Positions 49,755-62,172 of a stretch of DNA of 64,000 bases are shown piece after piece (positions within the stretch are counted from its first letter, which is position 1; each line of letters starts with the position of its first letter). This stretch comes from Chalciporus piperatus (lineage: Eukaryota > Basidiomycota > Agaricomycetes > Boletales > Boletaceae): positions 95,096 to 159,095 of the forward strand of contig JBBPTG010000053.1 in assembly GCA_038093975.1 (NCBI GenBank). The letters run 5' to 3'. The notes beneath the pieces are model-generated. The model saw nothing but the letters and a program-made list of their open reading frames with translations. It did no database searches and had not been told where the DNA came from. The translations under genes and the position numbers were made by a program.

Positions 49755-51889
49755 ATGCGCTTGCTTTCCTTGTCCGCCGTTCTAGGCACATGTTTCATTG
49801 TTGGAGCTGCGGGTCAGCTGCCTGGAACTTGGTAGGTCGTCGTCATTCAATTGACAACGCATCGATGACATGCATCTTAGGTGTGGCAAATACTATAACC
49901 CTGCCCAAATGCCTCAAAATCAGGCGCCACCGCCTGGTGGCGTATTCTCAATTCCTAGTTCATCTCAAAGCCCTCTGCTGGCTTTTAGGTGTGCCCCTGC
50001 CATCAAACCATACTTAGCAGAGGATGCCAATTCTCCTGCGGCCATTCTAATCGACTCGCCTGTGGTCAACTCCAATATCATGGGCGCCCAACCCATCACC
50101 CTTCCTTCCGGTTCCCTATCTAACGCCGGGACTCTCGCTGTGACCGTTAGCATCAATGGGAAGACTCTTGCAACTGGCAACGTTCCACTTAATGCGACAG
50201 CTCACGAAATCTCATTCACTCTCGGTGGTCTGACGCCTCAAGCCACCCCTTACAACCTGTCTTGCCAAGCAACCTACTCGGGAGGATCATCCACCCAACA
50301 GACCTTTAGTTCCAGTGCCTTACTATCTTACCTTCCGAATCCGACCACGGGCGCTGTCACGAAAATGGACCTAAGGACCGGAGCTATGCTGGCAAAGCCT
50401 GCCAATGGACAGGGTGGAAGCTACCAGCCCGTATTCCCGATTGGTTTTTACACCGAGTTTACATATTTGGCCAACAATCTCACTGTCATCGACGAGTTGC
50501 AAGCCCAGGGGTGAGTTCCACTTACACTGCCCTCTCACAGGGTGGCTTATTCTGTCCCTAGGTTCACTGCCGTACGTATGACGCCCCCTTGATCCCATTT
50601 CTACTAACTCCACACGCAGATTCATCCTATCTTTGAATACACTCCGTCCGCAACAAGCATATCTCAGGTGTTTGGTCGCATGCAAGAGAAAGGGTTATAC
50701 TTTATCTACGACATGCGCTACGACTACCAGAACGCGAGTGCAGTCACTGCGCAAGTGAATTCCTTCAAGAGCTGGAGCAACCTCTTGGTCTGGTACACTG
50801 GTGACGAGCCTGATGGGTCATCGGATCCGCTCAATGCTACGTCTAACGCGTATGATCTGATCTACAACATCGATGGTTACCATCCAGTCTCCCTCGTACT
50901 CAACTGTCAAGATTACTATTGGTCCTCGTACGCTGCCGGAGCAGATATCGTCATGCAAGACGTTTATATGGTCGGAGCCAACGTCAACACCTCCTACATG
51001 TTCGATACCCCCTGCACGCCACTCTTCGGTGATTGTGGTTGCGACAATTGTTCCCCCATACCAGCAGGCGCCGTTGATGCTGTCCCACCGGAAAACCGAA
51101 CCACTTTTGCGACGGTTCCAGCCAATAGCGGGATTGGCTCTTTCTTCGATGTCGGCGATCGTGTGTCGAGTTTCCGGAATCGTATGGAAGTCATGGGATG
51201 GGAACGTACTAAGGCGGTTTGGACTATCCCCCAAGCATTCGGTGGCCCTGGAGAGTAGGTCTCCCCTCACTCCGAATCCTCGGTATTCGGTACTGAATAA
51301 TCAACCTCTTCACAGGAATTACTGGGTGAGGCCGCCTACAGGCCAAGAATGGGTCGTCTCCACCCTCATGGCAATCAATCATGGTGCTCTCGGCGTCGTC
51401 CCCTGGATAGACCCAACACCAGCCGATATCAAAGGCAATGCCTCCCTCCTCGCACTCGGTCTCCCCAAAATCACGCCTTTCCTCTTCGACCCGACGGTCA
51501 TTCGATCCAATTACGTCGTTGGTGGCGTTGACGTCGCCACGTGGACATCTTCGAACCAGACGCTCGTCATGGCCGCGAATGGATACTACGCTTCCCAATC
51601 TGTCAACTGGAACGACATTGGGGTGAGTGGGAGCGGGGCGACGCCTGTGTTTGCGACTGGGGGCGTGATGACGTCGTCGGGATTCACACTTGATACTGTG
51701 GGATCGACTGCGTTCGTGCTTGCGAGCTCGTCGTGAGTGAAAGAATGATTGCATTGCTGTCGAACTATTGACGAGAACCTTTTTTCCAGACATCCTGCAA
51801 ATGCGAAGCCGAATGCAGCACGCAGATCGTTTGTGGATTACTGGGCGATCGCCCCAGCTCTTCTTGCTTCCCTCGTTTTCGCGTCATGA
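49755..51889 (+). CDS. Secreted, probably GPI-anchored protein with a glycosidase-like core
   Basis: Function unknown. Six exons: 49755..49831, 49881..50510, 50562..50571 (10 nt), 50620..51254, 51316..51732 and 51790..51889; 622 aa. Signal peptide MRLLSLSAVLGTCFIVGAAG, cleaved before the Cys of TWCGKYYNP. The first third is beta-rich with many N-glycosylation sites. The middle resembles an alpha/beta barrel: VFPIGFYTEF, IYDMRYDY, LLVWYTGDEPDG, YHPVSLVLNCQDYYW, DIVMQDVYMVG, WTIPQAFGG. The acidic pair in GDEPD is a candidate catalytic site. A Cys cluster (GDCGCDNCS) follows. The last exon adds a terminal hydrophobic tail (WAIAPALLASLVFAS). I recall homologues only as hypothetical mushroom proteins. 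Confidence 0.72.
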
Positions 51890-52034
51890 CAAGCTGCTAC
51901 GACAAGTTTTTTTGTGGGTTTGTTGCTTTTTGGACTTGCATGGATGGTATATAATACCCGGTTTCTGATTATTTATTGGCTACCAGTACGCATAGAGAAT
52001 GCATTGAAGTCCAGTCCAGCGACATGACCTCTTT

Positions 52035-53714
52035 CTACACCCCAAAGTCCAGAATCTCTATAATGCTATACTTTGCCATCGCACATCTGAGACATATCCT
52101 TCCTGAATACTGATCATAATCCAGCAGAGTCCGTGGTGTGGGGAATCTCAGAATCGAAGGGTAATTGACCGTCTTGGCCTTGCCCCCCTGGCTCACGTCA
52201 TATTGTAGCGCGGCGATGATGCCGTAGGATCCAGGTTCGAGGGTATAGAACGTTCGTCCTGATCCGTTTAGGGAAGGATGGAGGAATGGGGTACGAGAGA
52301 GTTGACCGAGGGAACCAAGATTCTGAAATTCGATGGTTCCCGTCGGTCTTTCAGGGTCCATCTGAGTCTCACTGGCAGGGCGCGCGGCACAGAGGCGGAG
52401 ATAACCATAGTTGGACAACGGACTTCGAGGTCGATGAGTCTCGAAAGCGTGAACTCGGATCTTGATGAGGATATCATTGGTCGTGGGGTCTATGGCGGAG
52501 TCTTGGAGGAGTACACCGTCCGTGATGTTGACGCCGGGGATAAACCCGCGATGAGAGGCTGTGAGTGCGATGCTTGAAGAATGGGCATGATCTTTGAGAG
52601 ACCGACGACGAGGATTCGCGGCTGGTATGGGGAATGCCTCGAGGAATGTGCTCCATCCAGAGATGCGGGAATAGAACGACCTTGCGAGCAACAGGTGGGT
52701 CGATGTGGAGAACGTGGTTGGTAAAGTTATCTCCGGGATCTCCATCGTTGTCACCTAAGAAGGTAGTTGGTCCCAGGGCCATGAGGGGGTACAGCTTGAG
52801 ATAACCTACCTCCTGTCCTGTGTACGTATGAACCGAGAGCTCTGTACGAGCCTGGACGTCAAAGGCGAATGGATGCCAATCGTCGATGACATCGCCGCGG
52901 CCTTGGATGACGAGTACCCGAGGACCGAGATCGACTACATCGATGTCAGATTGATTGTTGTCGAACTGATAGATGAGGTCGAGCGTCACTTCTGAATGAT
53001 CGAGTTGCACTAAATATATAGAACTGTCTGCACGTCAGCGTCCGTAGGTTGAGTATTGGAATGGCGTCACTCACACTTGTGTTGTGTGTACAGCGCTCGC
53101 CTCGCTCATAACTGCACATGCGAACGGGCGGCCCTCCGCATCTATAGCAGAAACGCAATGAAACGATCGCAAAAGTCCACCATTCGATCTGTACAAGATG
53201 CTAGCAACCGAATTGCTATCAAACACATCCAGATCCAAATCATAACATCGAACTTCCTCGCTCAGAGCGACGAACAAGAATCTCCCAAACACCAAGTTGA
53301 CGCTGAGATCGACACCGGTGTAACGAATTTCCCGGAGCTTCAGTACGGGTTTTTCGCGTTCCGCATTGCCACCATCCTGTCCATGACAGAGATTCTGGTC
53401 GACCCGAAAACTAGCGACCAAGGCTTTTTCCAAGTCGTGTGCGGTTTGGGAGAGGAAGGGTCCGGGAGGGCGAATGTAATCGGCTCTTCGAAAGGCGTCG
53501 CTCCATATATCCCGATGCTGGGTAATTCCTTTCAGGTACTGAGAGACCTGTGAGAGGGATGTGGAGGGTAGTACCGTACGTGATTGAGAGGACGATAAAC
53601 AGCGAGACGTACCCTGCGCAGTCGAAGGATACCTGGGATATCAAGATAGCGAAATATGCCCTGTAGTATTTCAAGCGGAAGGTGCTCAAAGGAGAGTGGT
53701 GTACGATCTAGCAT
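52035..53714 (-). CDS. F-box protein, paralog 2 of 3
   Basis: Exons 53714..53613, 53547..53075, 53023..52810 and 52754..52035 give 502 aa. The F-box reads EHLPLEILQGIFRYLDIPGI, then LRLRRVSQYLKG and a DIWSDAF end. It is followed by YIRPPGPFLSQT, the same block as in the other two paralogs. Intron phases (0, 2, 0) and domain positions match paralogs 1 and 3, but the sequence is more diverged. Exon 4 starts with the shared strand region (TFSTSTHLLLARSFYS). Likely an SCF adaptor; target unknown. Downstream of the secreted-protein gene, in convergent orientation. Confidence 0.75.
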
Positions 53715-53994
53715 GCCGCGACGTAGAAGGAGCTCGACAGGGTAGGTGATTGCGGGTCAGGGGACATCATGTGTGTGTCGGGTGAGGGTTCTCCCAACTT
53801 CCCAAAACTATTCGGGACGATGTTTGGCGATGCACTTGAACTTGGTTCATCACAGAAGTAGCATGCTCAGCACATCGCAGAAAATCGATTTTGGTGTTGC
53901 GAAAGGCCCAATGGTCTCGCTGTCGGTCTTAGTGCGGAGCGAACATGATGGCGCCTGCCATCGGTGGTTTCACTCCGAACATCGTCCATGATTT

Positions 53995-54466
53995 ATGATG
54001 GCTCAACACACTTCAGATCCCTCGGACGACGGTTTTCAGTTGTACGACCTTCGCGTCGAAGTCATCTGCCCGCCTAACGAACGAATACTATGCGGAGCGA
54101 AACACGGAGACTATTTCACTCTGCAAGGAGAGATGCTACATCTCCCTCCTGATCAAGGGTTCTCGATCTACTCTCTTGGTGAGTAGCAGGTGTCAGTTTC
54201 AAATTTCTGTATATTTCGATGGATGCTCCGCCTGGGGACGATGAAACTGATCTAATCCCCACATTCTTCTAGCCGCTGTACTGCCGCTCCTGGCGGCCAA
54301 ACAACGTACCACTCATCCGAACGACTGGATGACAACAGATGCGGAGATCGCGTGCCCCGATCCGCACTGCAAGTCACGTTTGAAGATCATCCGAACAGGA
54401 TTTCGGACGTTCAAGCATGCGGACGTCACGGTCGTTCCACTTCTGCTTGCCAGTGACAATGTCTAG
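53995..54466 (+). CDS. TIGR04076-type small protein of unknown function
   Basis: Exons 53995..54178 and 54273..54466 give 125 aa. Core features: QLYDLRVEVICPPNERILCG, GDYFTLQGEMLHLPPDQGFS, then across the intron IYSLAAVLPLLAAKQR, and CPDPHCKSRLKIIRTG with a CxxxxC pair. This matches my memory of the TIGR04076 family found in bacteria and fungi, whose role is unknown. There are two adjacent ATGs; the first is used. It lies between two F-box paralogs, so it may have been caught between members of a duplicated block. Confidence 0.75.
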
Positions 54467-54716
54467 AGCGAGATGTGGGATTGTGCCAGATCTTTCGGCC
54501 TGAGAGGTGCGCTAGTGGTGTTCGTCTCCAATGAGTTGGATGTGGCGGATATTCACGGGTCACAATAGACTCTGTTTAGATTCCCTGAATTGACGAGATA
54601 TGGTCAGTGTCAGATTACAGTCTTTGCACTCCCTATGCTCCAAATTATTCACATGTCGAGAAAGCCTACCGACAGTAGTAGTACCAACAGTACAGATAGA
54701 CATCTCCATTCAATGC

Positions 54717-56267
54717 TTATAGCGTTTTGCTGCGAATAACAAGGCGACCGTCAGGGGACTGGTTCTCCATTAGCGTCTCAAAAGAATAAACCTTCCCTCT
54801 GACTCCGTCAAAGACATCGATAACATACCACTCCAGCATCGATGGCTCACCAGCGACTGCCATACATTTCTCTGTAGAAGCATCGATCGTGAAGTTCACG
54901 ATAGAAAACTCACACTGGCGAGCTCCGTGATTGTTCCCAGAACGCTGGACCGCAATGGCACAGATCCCCCGTGCATGTCCATCATCCGAGGAATCAACAA
55001 AAACGTCCGAGCGAAGATAAAGGGGGTATGGTATGCGAATTGTGAAGGCGTCATGAACGTCAATGGAAATCGGAATGTCGTCTCCAGCAGTGGTTCCGTG
55101 GAGGGTGAGATCCATGTAAGAGAAGAATAATCGTCGGTTTCTTGTTTGTTGAACGAGGATTCGCATTTTTATGGATCCATCCGTAGGGTCAGAAATGGAA
55201 TTTCGGATGAGACAGATTGGATGGTAGTTTTTGGAAATGATCCCTGCATGGGTGAGACGGAAGGTACCAGGACTATTGTCGTCTGGACATGGATCTGAAG
55301 GAACCGTGTATGCGTGGACGATAGTAGCTGGTTCCGTAGTTCCTGGGTGCGGGGAAGAATAGATAATGAGCAGATGTGTGGCGGTGAGTACGACCGGGGT
55401 GATAAACGGGTAGTCCTGCTTCCTGGTTAGAAATTCAAGACAATTTTGAACATGCACATACCGAGTGTATAGGGAACTGATGTAAGATTCGAGTTCGTGT
55501 ATCGAAGATTAAACCATAGCTCAACAAGTATAAGAAAGGGGCTTTGTTGCCGGTTAGACGCGGAATTAGCACACGGCCGCTTGCAGGGATATTCAACGAG
55601 GCACAATGAACCAAGTCGCCGGAGACTTCGTTCACGTAGAACTCTAGAAGTTTCCTGATGATAAAATGATGTCAGGGTAGGCATGTTCGAAAAAAATTAG
55701 ACATACACTACCGAAACCGGATCATAATAGAGCGTCACATATACACGCTCCCCTTCGGGAAACGTGATCAAACACGTATCCCATGAAAAGATCGATTTGG
55801 AATCTTCCCAAATGATCTGATGTTGGCTTCCCGAATCTATGTTGCGCAGCACGATACGCATGGGTGGTTCCAAAGTGAGGAACCATCTACCGCAGATGAC
55901 CTTGGACACTATTGTGAAACCATCGACCCGCAGTGTCGTTGTGGAAACATCTAAGATAGATTGCGTGGTCCAGGATTTCGCGAGCCGAGCTGATTGGACC
56001 AAGGTATTCTCCAGGAACTGGGTAGATTGGAAAGGGAATGGTCCTGGTGGGCGAGGTAATGGAGCATTCAAGTATAGGTTCTTCCAGAGCAATGAATCAT
56101 TGGTAATGTCACGAATCTGCTTTGAAACCTGGCAAGGAAGTAGAATCTACGGAAAATGGCAGCGGACACTCGGACCAGAAGCTTACCGTTCGCAAGTGGA
56201 CAACGTCCAGAGGATTTAGGAAACATAGGATCTCGAAGAAAATCTCAATCGGCAAGGTGCATTCCAT
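54717..56267 (-). CDS. F-box protein, paralog 3 of 3
   Basis: Exons 56267..56187, 56128..55707, 55654..55462 and 55415..54717 give 464 aa. The F-box reads MECTLPIEIFFEILCFLNPL, then LRTVSKQIRD and a LLWKNLY end. The next block, LPRPPGPFPFQSTQFLENTL, is almost identical to paralog 1 (12.3 kb). Exon 1 is 81 nt in both. Later shared pieces are GLIFDTRTR, LTATHLL, SSDDGHARG and FDGVRGKVYSF. An in-frame ATG at 56345 would add 26 residues, but the start chosen here aligns with paralog 1. Likely an SCF ligase adaptor. Confidence 0.8.
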
Positions 56268-56842
56268 GATCGAGGCTATGCAGAGCACATCAGGTTCAAA
56301 CTGAAGGAGAGTTTCACCTTGTTTGTTCCGGTCATCACCAATCAAATTTCGATACCACCGGTCCGGTTGTATGTTGCAATTGGCTGGAGCTGCATTCTCA
56401 TAGAACGTGTCACACCTCGAGCCGTCTGTGGAGCGGCATTGAATATTGAATGATCATACACATGTCAGCGGGTACAGGACAGGTGCCTGCGCAAAATGGC
56501 GCTTGGGTGTTAACGAGCACGCTATAAATGTCGGAGACTTTCTTCCACAGCTCCGAACGTTGCTCAACACCGGGTCAGCAGGTATGTCCATGCAGTGGTT
56601 CAGAGTCATCGAGAGGAGTGCCCAACTCCCATTCTTTCGATGGAAAGGAAAGGTCAGTTACATATCAAATGAGTTTTCATAATTAAAAAAACTCACGGAA
56701 ATGAGTGGATCCATCAAGCAGCGTCGCCTTTCAGAAGACTCCGGGCCACTGGTACAGGGATGATGGGTATTGGAAGACAGATTAGAAACACAACTATGCA
56801 AATTGCTAGTACGAGGAAGCCTTCCAACGACGCCAGCTTAGG
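56268..56842. other. Region upstream of F-box 3 and downstream of the monooxygenase
   Basis: 575 bp; short open frames only, no gene seen. Confidence 0.4.
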
Positions 56843-58488
56843 TTAGTACAAAACGAAATTCTCCGTCTCCTCTGGCAGCACCAATCCATGGCAAGTCTCC
56901 CACTCTCCTTGCCACTTATCCAAACGCTCCATCAGATCCGCCCACTGCTCCTCGGTCTCCACATCAGACAGCCATTTCTCCTCTTCCCCGAGCTCTTCGA
57001 CGCGCTTCCAGCCCCGTTTAAGGTACTTGTACCATCTCCCTGCGCGTCGCCATTCGTCTACAAAGTTTTTACCGTCGTTAGGGATCGCGCCAGCTTCTTT
57101 GAGGGAACGGATAAGAGTATCTTGGTAGTCGAAGTTAGTATTCCCGAGCATTCGATGGCCAACTTGGTAGGGGTCGGCTCCTTGTGATCGACTAGCTTCT
57201 TCGCTCTCTTTGAGTTGTTTCAACAACTCCTCGCGAGATGGGAGGAGGCTAGGATCAGCCATGATATGTGCCGCAAAGATACTCTGCGCAGCATTGGATG
57301 GACAGTTTTGAACAAGTTCCGGGAGCCCTATGAACGCAAGAACGTTGACGGGGTAGGACGGCGACAGAGAGAATATGTGCTGATGCAAAGGAAATAGATA
57401 ATGCAGATTCGTGATCAAGTTGCCGCCATCAAATCCGTCGCAACCTCGCTCGACGTCCACGACCCCACCACGCTCTAGGAATGGGAAGCGCAACTCGTAT
57501 CCTGTTCCTAAGATCACGACGTCCACGTCAGTGATGATTGAACCGTCAGTGAAGACGACGGCATCGTAAGTGAAATGCGAGATCTCCGGCTTGACTTCAA
57601 CGTCATCGGAGGCTTTCTCTGTGGCACTGTGAACGGAATGGTAGACCTGGTATTTTTTTTGGTGAGTGTCATTCCAGCGTTCTTGGAGCTAGATATTTAT
57701 TCACCTTCTTCGCGATTAAGCCCAACTGCCGCGCAGCATCTAGACCGCTCGCTCCGGCACCGACTACCACAACGGTCTGGTCGACATACCGCTCTGGTTC
57801 GCGATACCATAAGGAATGTAATATCTGACGTTGACGGCCATCGGGAGGACAGTGCTTCAACCATTCTCCCTGGCCAGTAAACACTGGAATATGAGGGAAA
57901 TGGTTGTGACCGCTGGCAACGACCAGATGATGGAAGGATTTGCGAAGTTCGCATCCCTCGTGGTCCTGGATCATCAGATCCCAGTGTCCCTCGGTAGGAG
58001 TGCCGAACCACGAGGCGGAGACGACGGTGTGATTAAATTTAATGTACGGCAGGAGGTTGGATTGTTCAGCAACATCTCGATGGTATTGTTTGATATATTG
58101 GTGTCTGGGATACAAAGGCGTTCCTTGTCGGAACGGAAAACCGGGATAAGTCATAGTCGGTACAGGGGTATTCGTGCGAAGCAGGGGGTACAGCGGGGTC
58201 AGTGGGAGGTTAGGTGGAGGAGGTGGGTTTGGGTCAGGGAGCCTGTCATCACTATGAGGTAGACATCACAAAAACGAAGGATGGCACTGACCATACACCG
58301 CCGAGATCCTTGCGTTGTTCATACAATACAATTTCCCAATCGCTAAACACGTTGTCGGGAAAGGCTGCTAGGGTCTTTACCATGGCCAGGCCAGCACTTC
58401 CTGCACCAACGATGGCGATTGATTTCCTGGGGAGTTTATCAACATCCTGGATGGGCTTGAAACCCGTAGACCATTGAGGTAGACCCAT
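56843..58488 (-). CDS. Flavin-containing monooxygenase
   Basis: FAD- and NADPH-dependent N- or S-oxygenase. Exons 58488..58292, 58242..57705 and 57646..56843 give 512 aa. The FAD-binding GxGxxG reads SIAIVGAGSAGLAMV at about residue 22, with EIVLYEQRKDLGGVW behind it. The middle has TMTYPGFPF and YPRHQYIKQYHRDVAEQ. The NADPH-binding loop reads VVVVGAGASGLDAARQLG. The substrate-side half has DVVILGTGYELRFPF. Ends GLVLPEETENFVLY. The ATG at 58488 (MGLPQWSTGF) is chosen because the frame upstream has only a GTG. A truncated relative lies at 61.06-61.52 kb. Substrate unknown. Confidence 0.88.
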
Positions 58489-59093
58489 ATGTTGCACGTG
58501 AGTGAGGTCAGGGCAAGAGGAGGGGACGCAAGAGGGACGTCAAATTCGTTCACTTCTGCGCTATAAAGGTCTGCGTGAAATTTTCAGCGGGGGATGTGCG
58601 AATCAACGTAAGAAGCTCACGGCAAGCGGGTGGAGCTTGGTGACGCCGTTCACTTTCGGCAATCGCATGTCGCTGAGTCTTTAGTACAGTACTCGATGTA
58701 CACACTAACCAACTGGGAATTTATGACCTCTCAAAATATATGGCATATTTCGCATAGAGTGGCGACATTGCAGTCTGATCAGTGATCTAGTATCCAAGAT
58801 AGATCAGCGGACAACAGGGGTCGACGAATGCGGGTGTTGTGCGGGCAACGCCGACAGGCCTTCCGCAGCCTGTGAATATGCGGTTGGTTCTGAAATATAA
58901 GAGAGTCCTAGCCATTCTTTAGGGAGAAAGGGAGGTTTGGACACTCCTACACTGGCAGATCAATTCGAACTTGCAGCATCGAAGGCGGATGAGTTGGAAG
59001 GTTGACGACGTTCACGAGCTTCTAAATTCAACAAGTACAAACAAACCGTGAGTCTTCCCGATCGGTACTATAGTAAATGCTGCACCTCCTTCG
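58489..59093. other. Divergent promoter region, monooxygenase and DHODH
   Basis: 605 bp with no coding signal seen. Confidence 0.45.
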
Positions 59094-60845
59094 ATGGCGA
59101 GCATGGCAGGACGGACATTGCGAAGTCCTGGGCTACAACATGCTCTGGGGCACAGGGTGTTTTCACCGCACTCGCACACAATCCAGCGCAGAGCATTTAC
59201 CTCGTCCTCAGAGTCTTCCTCGACCCCGTTCCGAACAGCTGGATACACTGTCCTCTTCGCTGTTTCGGCGGGCCTGTTTACCGCATACTACTTCGACGCA
59301 CGGTCTGCTATGCATCGATATGTATTCACCCCAATTCTGAGGTACGCGTTTGACGCCGAGACGGGTCACAAGGTGGCAGTCAAAGTGCTGCGAAGTGGAC
59401 TGGCACCTCGGGATCTAGTCAAGGACGATGAATCACTACGGTCCCAGGTGGAACATATCCTTGGACGTACCTTGGACTTGATTTGTTGACGTATTATTAC
59501 CATAGGTCTTTGGCCAAGAGATATCCAATCCTGTCGGTCTTGCCGCTGGATTCGACAAGGACGGTGAAGCGATAGACGGTATGTCATTCCCACCTCTCAT
59601 GCCTACACAATTCGATTGAAATATGACAGGTCTGTTTAACCTTGGCTTCAGCTGGGTTGAAATCGGGAGCGTGACACCAAAACCTCAGGTAAGACCTGGG
59701 ACGTGTCTCGCTTAAACAGAAACGACTGACTCGTAGTGCCTCTTGCCAGCCAGGCAATCCGAAACCACGCGTTTTCCATCTCGTCGCTGATTCAGCTCTC
59801 ATAAATCGATACGGATTCCCATCGCAAGGCGCAACGGCAGTCCTACCACGCCTACGCGCGCGCATACCCACTTTTAACGAGGCAGACGCGAATTCGAATG
59901 CTGCTTTGCGTCCCGGATCGGCACTTGCAATTAATCTTGGAAAAAATAAAACGTCTGCCGTAGAGTCCTCTGAAGACTTTGTCACGGGTATCAAGACGTT
60001 TGGTCCCTATGCGGACGTGTTGGTCATTAATGTATCAAGTCCCAATACGCCAGGCCTTCGGTCCGTAAACTCGAGTCCATATCTATAGATTGGTCCGCTC
60101 ACGTCGAGGTTCTGCAGGGGACTTCAAAATCGAGAACTTTTAGAGGGCTTGCTCGTCGATGTGGTCAAGGCCCGCGATGAGCTCGAGCCCTCACCAATAA
60201 CGTCCCGTCGGCCACGACTGATCCTGAAGATCGCCCCTGACCTTCAAGAAACCCAAATCATCGAAATGGCAGAAGTCATCAGAAACAGCGCCATCGATGG
60301 TGTCATCATCAGCAACACCACCGTCACTCGCCCGTCATCTCTCAGCGACCGTAAGCATACCCCCATTTGTCATTTCTTCACCCGTATTCCCCTGATCGAA
60401 CTTTGTCACTACAGAAAACAAGTCTGAAATGGGTGGGCTTTCGGGTAAACCCTTGATGCCGTATTCGTTGCAGGCACTAAAGACGCTTCGTGCGCACTTG
60501 CCGTCGAACTTCCCGCTGATCGGGTGTGGTGGTATTTCGTCTGGCGCGGATGCACTCGAGTACGCGCGTGCTGGCGCATCGTTGGTGCAGGTGTACACCA
60601 GCTTTGGATATGATGGCGTGGGTACTTGTCGGCGCATCAAGGACGAACTTGTGTCGCTCTTGAAAGCGGAAGGTAAGACGTGGCAGGGTGTGGTTGATGA
60701 GGCGGTGAAGACGATGAGCTGGAAGGAACCAGAGCCTCAGAAGTCGATTCCGATAGAACCAAAGGATGCGACGATAGGGAAGTTGGTAGAGGAGGCAGAG
60801 GAGCTCAAGGTGCTATTGAACCGACTGGCCGAGAAGTCAGGTTGA
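59094..60845 (+). CDS. DHODH: Dihydroorotate dehydrogenase, class 2 (mitochondrial)
   Basis: Oxidises dihydroorotate to orotate in pyrimidine synthesis, passing electrons to ubiquinone. Exons 59094..59447, 59506..59578, 59630..59688, 59750..60060, 60118..60350 and 60415..60845 give 486 aa. The N-terminus is a mitochondrial-type presequence plus one membrane helix ([16 protein letters not shown]), as in inner-membrane class 2 enzymes. Barrel landmarks: [62 protein letters not shown] with the class 2 catalytic Ser, [28 protein letters not shown]. The C-terminal 55 residues are an acidic helical extension. Confidence 0.95.
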
Positions 60846-61058
60846 TTTAGGCACCTGCTGACTTCCCGCGGAATCTATAAACGTCGACCTCGGTCACTAC
60901 GCTACTACGCCGAAACAGTGTGTAAGCCATCATATCCTATCTTTGGACTCGGGAGACGGTCACATCTGAACTTGCGCAATCACCGTCAGCAATGAGCTCG
61001 GAGAATCACACAGTAAGGTAGGTCGAAATGAGGGCCTGTTGAGCTCACTCACGGTGCT

Positions 61059-61516
61059 TTGACTATGCTCGACTTTCGCCAGCCCGTGCTGTCCATCGTA
61101 ACTTTCGTGCTTCTCCAGCATCTAGATTTCAGTGCTCCCCAGCGTTCGTTCGAGCAAGCAGCGCCTGTGGGGAGGTTTGTGGTCGTGGTAGGCGCAGCAA
61201 GTGCCGGGCTTGCCATGCTCAAAGCACTCGTCGACCTCTCAGACGAGCTACACAGTAATTTCGAGGTCGTATTGTACGAGCAGCGTCGAGACGTTGGTGG
61301 GATATGGTGAGTTCTCTTTCTCCCTCAGACGCATTGTACCTCACTGATCCTCCACGCAGGCTTCCAGATCCACAACTGGTCCACCCTGGCTGCGAGGGGA
61401 AGAGACGGGGGTGGAGTGGGCAGATTTGATGACAAGAGTGAGCGAGCGGCAGGAGGAGTGGGAGACGAGGCACGGGTTGGTGTTCCCTGAGGAAACAATC
61501 ATGATCCTATTCTGAC
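61059..61516 (+). pseudogene. Collapsed flavin monooxygenase relic
   Basis: The first part encodes a monooxygenase N-terminus: FVVVVGAASAGLAMLKALVD, with the FAD glycine loop slightly altered (GAASAG), then FEVVLYEQRRDVGGIW and, past an intact intron, LPDPQ. Within about 30 bases, in another frame, it jumps to a C-terminal tail: EWADLMTRV and EWETRHGLVFPEET. The gene at 56.8-58.5 kb has QWADLMERL and EWETCHGLVLPEET at the same place. About 400 central residues are missing, including the NADPH loop. This is a deleted, frame-shifted copy and is not expected to make an enzyme. Confidence 0.8.
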
Positions 61517-61705
61517 TGGTTTGGGTGTTCGACCGATTAATTGCAGGTTAAGTCACGGTGGACGGACAATCTGGACATTCATATATTCAACGTTCAACGA
61601 ACGGTAACAAACTTACGGTCAGGTGTGGTACATTGGCAGCTCGGCGATTGCCGACGACAACACTGTAATCTCGGAGTCGTAGGAGCAACTCACCACTAGG
61701 TCATC

Positions 61706-62146
61706 ATGCCTCATCTGAGGTTGAGTTTTATGTGGCATGATATCCGTCTTTCAATTTCCACATACCACCTGGACTTGGAGAAGCTACAGGATCACACCCT
61801 AGGAGATGTAAAATCATTTTTGGTCGACCTCGTCCGGAAGGACACTCTCCTCCCCGTCCATGAAAGATACGTCACGTTTTGGAAGGTAAGCCCAAGTCTC
61901 CAAGTCCCAGACGGTTCTTCAAGTTGCACTGACCCCGCTATCTCACTTCTTTAGTCCAGCGGGCTACGTGGGCGCCACTTTCCTTCCGATCACGCAATGA
62001 TTCTGGTGGACGAGTCTACTCGATTTGGCGACTTTTTTCCCTTGTCGAATCCACTTTGTATCAAGTCATCACTCAGTAGAGAAAAACGTAAGTTTTCTCA
62101 TGCTGGCGATCATCGATCATGGGCCTCTGATCTAGGACTTCGATAG
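61706..62146 (+). CDS. Small hypothetical protein
   Basis: Not recognised. Model: exons 61706..61885, 61955..62087 and 62136..62146, about 107 aa, starting MPHLRLSFMWHDIRL. The last 11-nt exon is only a guess from splice signals; the protein could end or continue differently. The N-terminal 60 residues alternate strands and helix (SISTYHLDLEKLQDHTLGDV), loosely like a ubiquitin fold. No signal peptide or membrane segment. It ends just before the 2OG-oxygenase-like gene and may be an upstream part of the same locus. Confidence 0.4.
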
Positions 62147-62172
62147 CACTTGATGGTACTGAGCGTGAAGCG

